From Clusia tigrina (Eukaryota; Arthropoda; Insecta; Diptera; Clusiidae), in contig OV050032.1 of the NCBI GenBank assembly GCA_920105625.2, positions 18,402,481 through 18,466,480 of the forward strand: 64,000 bases of DNA, given 5' to 3'. Positions within the stretch are counted from its first letter, which is position 1, and the number at the start of each line of letters is the position of its first letter. Shown in pieces: positions 58,801-64,000 of this stretch. Under the pieces are notes generated by a model. That model was not told the DNA's origin and made no database searches. It worked only from the letters and a program-made list of their open reading frames with translations. The position numbers were made by a program, and so were the translations under genes.

Positions 58801-59339
58801 CATAATTTCTGCAATGCTTGGTTTGTTACACATATCGGCTCTGCAGGGGATGCAGGGGATGTTGAGTGAGGATAGTGATAATTGTTAATTTCTCTTCGTT
58901 TAGGCGTTACAGAAACCTCCATGAAGTTTCTGATACACTGAGGCGCGAGTCATAAATTTTCTAAAATTTTTTTTCTTATGTTTTTAGTTTAAAGTCGTCC
59001 AGGGTACACAAATCGAAGTGTACCAATTATCTTCAGGCAAATTATACTGAATCAAATTTTACTGGACATCAGTTTGTATAGTTCACAGCGTGTAAAGTAC
59101 TGCACCTGGAGCTAATTATGTCTATCGTATAAATGAACAATCTGCCCAATTAAATTCGTTAGTGGCATGTTTTTATGAATGCAAATGATACCAACAACCA
59201 CAAGCGCAGGACAAAGTAAACAGGACCTTCAACAAAAGGTTTCCTAGTGAGGTCATCTCTATGCGGCAAAAAGGCAGCACCCTCACTTATGTACTGTCAA
59301 ATTACATAACATTTGTGGAGTTATTCCGTCTGAAGTGAC
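55811..59339. other. Unassigned noncoding DNA
   Basis: No gene is supported. CG-bearing pentamers (CAACGCAACGCAGCGCAGCG) lie near 58060-58085, with related GCAGCG-type sequence near 57195-57225. A run of nine G lies near 58727. Strongly T-rich DNA surrounds 57000-57050 and 57770-57840. Confidence 0.4.
58045..58100. repeat. CG-bearing pentamer cluster
   Basis: GGCGTGGCGCAACGCAACGC followed by AGCGCAGCGCATCGCATTGC is a degenerate CGCAN pentamer array, similar in kind to 10812-10940. Confidence 0.65.
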
Positions 59340-59970
59340 AGTATGTGTGTGTCATCGGAACAAAAATTAGTATCAAACAAGGAGCTAATATTAAGTTTTC
59401 TTTTAAACTTGGTACAACTTTTATCGAAACATTTCTATTGATAAACCAAGTTTATTGTGATGATTGTTTATCCCGTGGCAGAGTTCATACTCGGTTTAAA
59501 AACGGTCGTGTTTACGTAAATGATGAGCAACATGTTGGCCAACAGAATTCCGTGATCACCGAAGATTCCATTAAAACCGTGCATGAATTCATCAAAGATC
59601 AGTCTGTCTGTGCAACTTCCAGTGACTTCTTTGGCTTTTGGTCGTTCATTCATGTTGTGCAGTCCTAAGTAAACAGAACTTGTCGAAAAATATTTGTATT
59701 ATTATTTGTAGTGAGGAGATATCTATTGGCAATTTAACACTCAATCAGTATTCGCCTGATTTGGCACCATGTGCATTTAGAATTTTCGGAAAACTGCATT
59801 TGCCGTTCAAAGGAAAGCGTTTTGTGCACGTAGAAACCATTCAAAAGGTTTGTACCGACACCCAGAAGGAGATTCCGGCCAATGATATAAAGCATTTATT
59901 CGACGTGTGCAAATCGCTGTATTGAGTCTGAAGGAAACTATTTTGAACAAAATAAAATGGTTTTGCCAAA
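59340..59970 (+). pseudogene. Decayed mariner-family transposase relic
   Basis: Plus-strand frames contain ANIKFSFKLGTTFIETFLLI, then CLSRGRVHTRFKNGRVYVND and VITEDSIKTVHEFIKDQ, the N-terminal helix-turn-helix half of a mariner-type transposase. After a break the frame at 59638-59925 reads YSPDLAPCAFRIFGKLHLPF and KGKRFVHVETIQK, the region around the third catalytic Asp, where CDF has become CAF. IESEGNYFEQNK lies beyond in another frame. The block with the first two Asp is missing, and there are frameshifts and stops. No inverted ends could be matched. It is an old, dead copy of a third mariner lineage. Confidence 0.75.
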
Positions 59971-62431
59971 ATAATGTCTGTTGTTCTTATTTTTACTTTG
60001 AAATTCATCTTGTACCTACCATGATCACAGGATGTTTCTTGGCACTGGCTAACTCGTGGATATTCAATGTAATTAGGTCGAAGCTGAGGACTACTACGGC
60101 AATGCCATATTCTACGAAAGCTTTGATATATAATTTGGAATTGAGTGGGAGGAACTGGTGATTGATTTGTATACTATTTCGCTATAAGGAATCCCAAAAT
60201 ACTTTCTCCACCACACATACACGCTGTAATCGTTACGGCGAGTGACGATTATCACACAAGATGATTGATCCTCGAATAAGTTCGTGCCCTGCCACCACCA
60301 AAACCGATCAAACCAAGAGAAAACTAGTGAGCAGAAAAATCCCTAAGTTTGAAAATATATAAAGGGCAGATTTGAGATTTGAAAAACTGGACACCGGAAC
60401 AATTGGATAGAAAAACAGATGGATATGACTATATCGACTAAGTGATGCTAATTACGAATATACTCGTATACGAGTAAGCATATATCACATACTTAAAGAG
60501 TCGATACACTTTTGTCCACTCTTTGGATAGTATTGAGGATAAGGTGCACGCAATTCTGTAAGCAGCCGCTGATAATGAATATTTGAAGTGGCTCTGTCGC
60601 AAACATGCGTCGATGCGACTGCAGCATCAATTACGAGAATAGTATGCCCGGCGTTTGGCAAAAAACGGACTAAAATTCACATGCAAAGAAAAACTACCTC
60701 AATTTGTATTGATACGGCAAAGAGCAAACCGCTGCTTAGTGCCCAGACATGTCGGAACGTTTCAATCTCCGCGGACATTAAAAAAGCCATCATAAAAAAC
60801 ACTTATTATTTATTTATTTACTTTTAATTTGGAATTTACTGTAAATGTATTCACTCAAAGAGCATGCAAACTGCAATTAATTCCGCTGACCACTCCTTGC
60901 AGAGTCCGTCCACTCAAATTCGTTCGTGTGTACATATGTCTGTCGGTCTATCTTACTGTGCGACGAATGCCAAAATTATGTAAAAGGTCCCACCGCATTT
61001 GGCATTTGCCGCCTGCAAGCGTGTGTGCCTCTCGGTGGATGGTAGCTGGACGGAGCACAGTAGCCAGCAGAGAGGTGGCTGTAAAATCCATCGCTAAAGG
61101 TGGGCGGGCATAAAATTAATTAGCAAAATCGAACTTTTTATGTTGCTACTCACCCGCCCCACATTTACGCAATACATGTGCCACTTACGCGCCAATAAAT
61201 GGCAAACGAACGCCGGCCGGCCCCAGCTACTCCCTGGTTGGCGATTATAGTCATAAACTTATCATTGCAATTGCCGACTGCCGTGCCTGCAAAATAAACA
61301 ACTTTCAAATTTGCACTTTCCACTTGCCGCGGCAGTGCTCAGCTTAAAGTGAAACTATAAAAAATCCTTTGAAGCGATATTATTTTTCTTGTAATTCTTA
61401 AATGTAAAGTTGAAAAGGCGAAACTGACACGCGAGTGTGCAACATGCGAGTTCCCTCCTGTTCCTGTTCGGGCGAGGCTTTGCTGGGCCAGAGAAAAAAA
61501 TTAAAATTTCCATTCAACTTGAGAAAAGAAATCTTGTTAAAGTGATTTTTTTACTTTGAGTTTCTGCCTTTTTTCCCGCTTTTTCTCGCTTTTCTTTGCT
61601 TTTCCACGGACACTTGATACAACACTTTCCGCAAGCACTTCTCGGTGGCTTGCCTGCCTTTAGTGGCTCGTACTTCAAAGGATTTCGGGTTTATGTGTGA
61701 GTAAAAACTTTTCGCACATACTCGTATTCCTTCACTTATGTCTGAGTTCCTAGATGCAAATGCGGAACTTTTTACTCATTGTACTCATAGTTGTAGCTGC
61801 TCTGGTGGATCTTGCTGTGGCGTTTGAAACGTTTGAAGCGTGTGCTACAAGTGTGTGGCAAGTGTTTCGAAACTTCGCTCTATGATGAGGCCAATAAACC
61901 CAGCTATGGCATATATCTGCGTGTTGGAACTGGATGAAACGCTCCAGCAAGTTGCTGCTATCAACTGCGGAAATTAATTGTTGCTGTTGTCGTTCTGTTC
62001 TTTAATATATCGGAGTGCTATAAATCCGGTTGAAATATTTGGTTATTAAACAAATGCAAGAACTTTGAAGAAAATAACTCCACAACTTTAATGGGGATTT
62101 TTTGGTTTTGATTGTTATTCTGGTCGCAAACCGCTAACAACATCTTCCAGTAGGCTCAATCAAGTAGTTATTTTCGTCGCTGGATTAAACAACCATTTAT
62201 TAAAGATTGTAGTCAATTTGCGAATTAGAAACGGCCACCACCTTGACTCCATCGAAGATGCATGTACTCTGTTCCAAGTTTGGCTCCTTGCATATGATGA
62301 ATGTAGGAAAACCAGTGAAGTCGACCTAATAAACCATACCCACGCCTCTGCACAGTTCGAAAAGCCTTAATAATATTTTTTGCTTCATAAAACTTCAGTT
62401 TAAAAAGAGTTTATATATGCTCTCATTCTAT
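59971..62431. other. Unassigned noncoding DNA
   Basis: No gene is supported. A perfect 16-bp palindrome lies at 60461-60476. ACTCGTA occurs near 61712. Confidence 0.4.
60461..60476. repeat. 16-bp perfect palindrome built from ACTCGTA and its complement
   Basis: TACTCGTATACGAGTA is its own reverse complement. It contains the heptamer ACTCGTA and its complement fused head-to-head. No adjoining gene indicates a function. Confidence 0.8.
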
Positions 62432-64000
62432 GTTAGGTTAGGTTAGGTGACACTTGCTGGACGTGAAGGCCACATATAGACCTGCAATTTCTTTTGTGGT
62501 GCAAGATAAATATCCATTTAAGAGTCGTAATAAGGAGCTGTAAAAATAGCTAAGTCTTTGTAGAGTCCCTCAAACCAAGGTGCACCCAAGTGTGCTTGGC
62601 GCGCTTGTAAGACTGCGGGGCATAGGCACAAGATATGCTCCAATGTCTCTTTTGTGCCCTACTCCCCGCATTTCCTACAATCGTCGTTCTTTGTGAGTCC
62701 CATCTTTTTAGCATGTACCGCCGTTAGACAGTCACCAGTCAGTTTGCCTACAATCATTCAACAATCCTTTTTCGGAAGTGCCAGTATAGATTTGGTGTTC
62801 TGAATACCGTACGATTTGCACATTAGCTTTGGAATTTGTGTGTGGAGATGCCCCACCTTGCTTCCGCTTTCCTCATCATGCAATTTTCAATATGAATATA
62901 GTATTAATAGTATCAGTAAAATGCTTACTTGCTCATTCGGTAGTTGGATACCGCTTTTAGCAACAGTGTCCGCGCTCTCGTTTCCTTCTTTGTTGTTGTC
63001 CCCTGGCACCCAGTAGATGCACAACCTCCGGTTGGTGGCCAACCCACCTGGCATTCAAGAACATTTCTAGATGATGCGCAGTATGAAGTTATAGCTTTAC
63101 TCGCAGCCTGGCTATCTATGTAGAAATTTATTGTGGAGTTCGTAGTTTCTGGTACGCAGGCGATTTCTATGGCTTTCCTAGCAGTAATCGCTTCTGCCTG
63201 AAAGAGACTGCAATAATCCGCAAACCTGAATCTGATATCTAGTTCAGGTCAGTGTACGCCTGCTCCAACAATATCTACAATTTTCAACCCATCCATGAAC
63301 AAGTTGAAGGTTCTGCATTTAGCATTCACGCCTCTGCGTCATCCTTCTGTTTCGATAGTTACCTTTATCCTTTTTCGCAATCTGAGAATATGAGTTACAT
63401 AGCCCGTGTTGATCGTGAGACTCCAACCTACAACACTATGAACGAACGATCGGATAGAGAATAGTTTATTGGCCAATAACCTTTCCACGGGTTTGCTGCA
63501 AGGCTTTTCTCAAAGAGGTCAATGGGGGGTAGATTGAGTATTGTGTTGAAGGCTATCATTGGAGTAGTATTTTAGGCTCCCGTCATATACAGTGCCGCAA
63601 GTGTTTGGACTCTTTTCATAGGTTTGCAATAAGTTTTCTTCCTAACAGTAGTCCACCACACCACAATACCATATAGCAATATTGGTGTAGCTATGGCTGT
63701 ATAGCACCAGTGCATCAGAGAGGGAGATATGCCCCAAGCGTATGCAAGCATCCTTTTGAAAACGCATAGAGCATTTGTAGCCTTCTTTACCCTTTCCTCT
63801 ATATTGAGCTTCCATGCAAGCTTACTAACCACTATTGCCCATAAGTATTTGGTCTACTGTTGCTCAGCTTTGGTATTTTCCATGGTGGGATACCTCCTAT
63901 TGGGTGTACCGCCTATTTAAAATTAGCAAGTTCGTATTTTCCGGATTGAAATTTAGGCCTGCTTGCGACACCCAATTACACATAACTTCTAGAGTCTCAG
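62432..64000 (-). mobile_element. RNase H-bearing LINE, 3' part, running off the window
   Basis: Read on the minus strand from 64000. RT palm end is WVSQAGLNFNPENTNLL near 63960. Thumb sequence at 63832-63572 includes SKLAWKLNIEERVKKATNAL and HWCYTAIATPILLYGIVVWW. RNase H follows with NFYIDSQAASKAI near 63120 and CIYWVPGDNNKEGNESADTV near 63000, where the usual PGH His is Asp. A zinc-finger-like module reads DCRKCGE, a TAG, then TKETLEHILCLCPAVLQAR near 62690. The 3' tail is a CTAACC-type repeat at 62432-62449. Several frameshifts and stops are present, so this copy is dead. The 5' part lies outside the window. Confidence 0.85.
63572..63832 (-). pseudogene. LINE RT thumb fragment
   Basis: An 86-codon frame of the LINE above: KLAWKLNIEERVKKATNALC, then RMLAYAWGISPSLMHWCYTA, IATPILLYGIVVWW and MKRVQTLAALYMTGA. 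This is the RT thumb of RNase H LINEs, upstream of the RNase H in the same element. It has no native start and ends at a stop. Upstream sequence continues in the same family with intervening stops. Confidence 0.82.

Noticed and set aside
1..64000. CRISPR arrays, bacterial operons or phage
   Set aside because: No direct-repeat/spacer pattern or prokaryotic gene organisation. The 21-bp repeats are contiguous tandem units inside MITEs, without spacers.

Overview
The window looks like nuclear DNA from a higher fly (Brachycera, Diptera). A tephritid is plausible but not proven. The evidence is AT-rich, gene-poor sequence, one insect-type divergent ionotropic receptor, DD41D (rosa-like) and DD34D mariner elements, a hAT family with hobo-like ends, and RNase H-bearing LINEs with I-type tails. 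No rRNA, genuine tRNA gene, CRISPR or bacterial-style operon was seen.

The only convincing host gene is an intact, intronless, divergent ionotropic receptor (IR) of 594 residues on the minus strand at 20401-22185. It has a signal-peptide-like start, a split ligand-binding region and three membrane segments plus a pore loop. Everything else that could be recognised is mobile or simple-sequence DNA.

Layout: 1-3.6 kb, unassigned. 3.64-4.58 kb, a polypurine satellite with a hAT-like MITE beside it (4624-4815). 7.46-7.89 kb, one MITE inserted in another copy of itself; 9732-9924, another copy. 10.8-11.6 kb, CG-rich pentamers and triplets. 11.84-13.33 kb, a tRNA-derived SINE split by a nearly intact DD41D transposon. 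14.0-15.5 kb, a minus-strand LINE whose RNase H domain is split by a plus-strand I-like LINE. 19.8-20.3 kb, a LINE 3' end, then the IR gene to 22.2 kb. 23.1-24.0 kb, LINE relics; 24.96-25.17 kb, a complete SINE. 25.2-32.1 kb, unassigned. 32.99-34.26 kb, a full-length but stop-ridden mariner. 34.8-37.5 kb, an RNase H LINE split by a jockey/CR1-like LINE. 43.2-44.1 kb, an internally deleted mariner with an open frame, followed by a second DD41D fragment to 44.85 kb. 49.06-49.26 kb, the fifth MITE. 52.03-52.35 kb, a SINE with an internal duplication. 54.7-55.8 kb, a polypyrimidine satellite. 59.3-60.0 kb, a third mariner relic. 62.4-64.0 kb, a minus-strand LINE running off the end of the window.

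The strongest structural results are four nested insertions whose junctions can be read from the sequence, a hAT-like MITE family (five copies, 7-8 bp target duplications) carrying an internal 21-bp minisatellite, and a deletion-derivative mariner that keeps an open frame for its DNA-binding part but lacks two catalytic aspartates. The heptamer ACTCGTA/TACGAGT also recurs far more often than base composition suggests. No multi-gene biological system was found. All family assignments come from reading motifs, without database searches.
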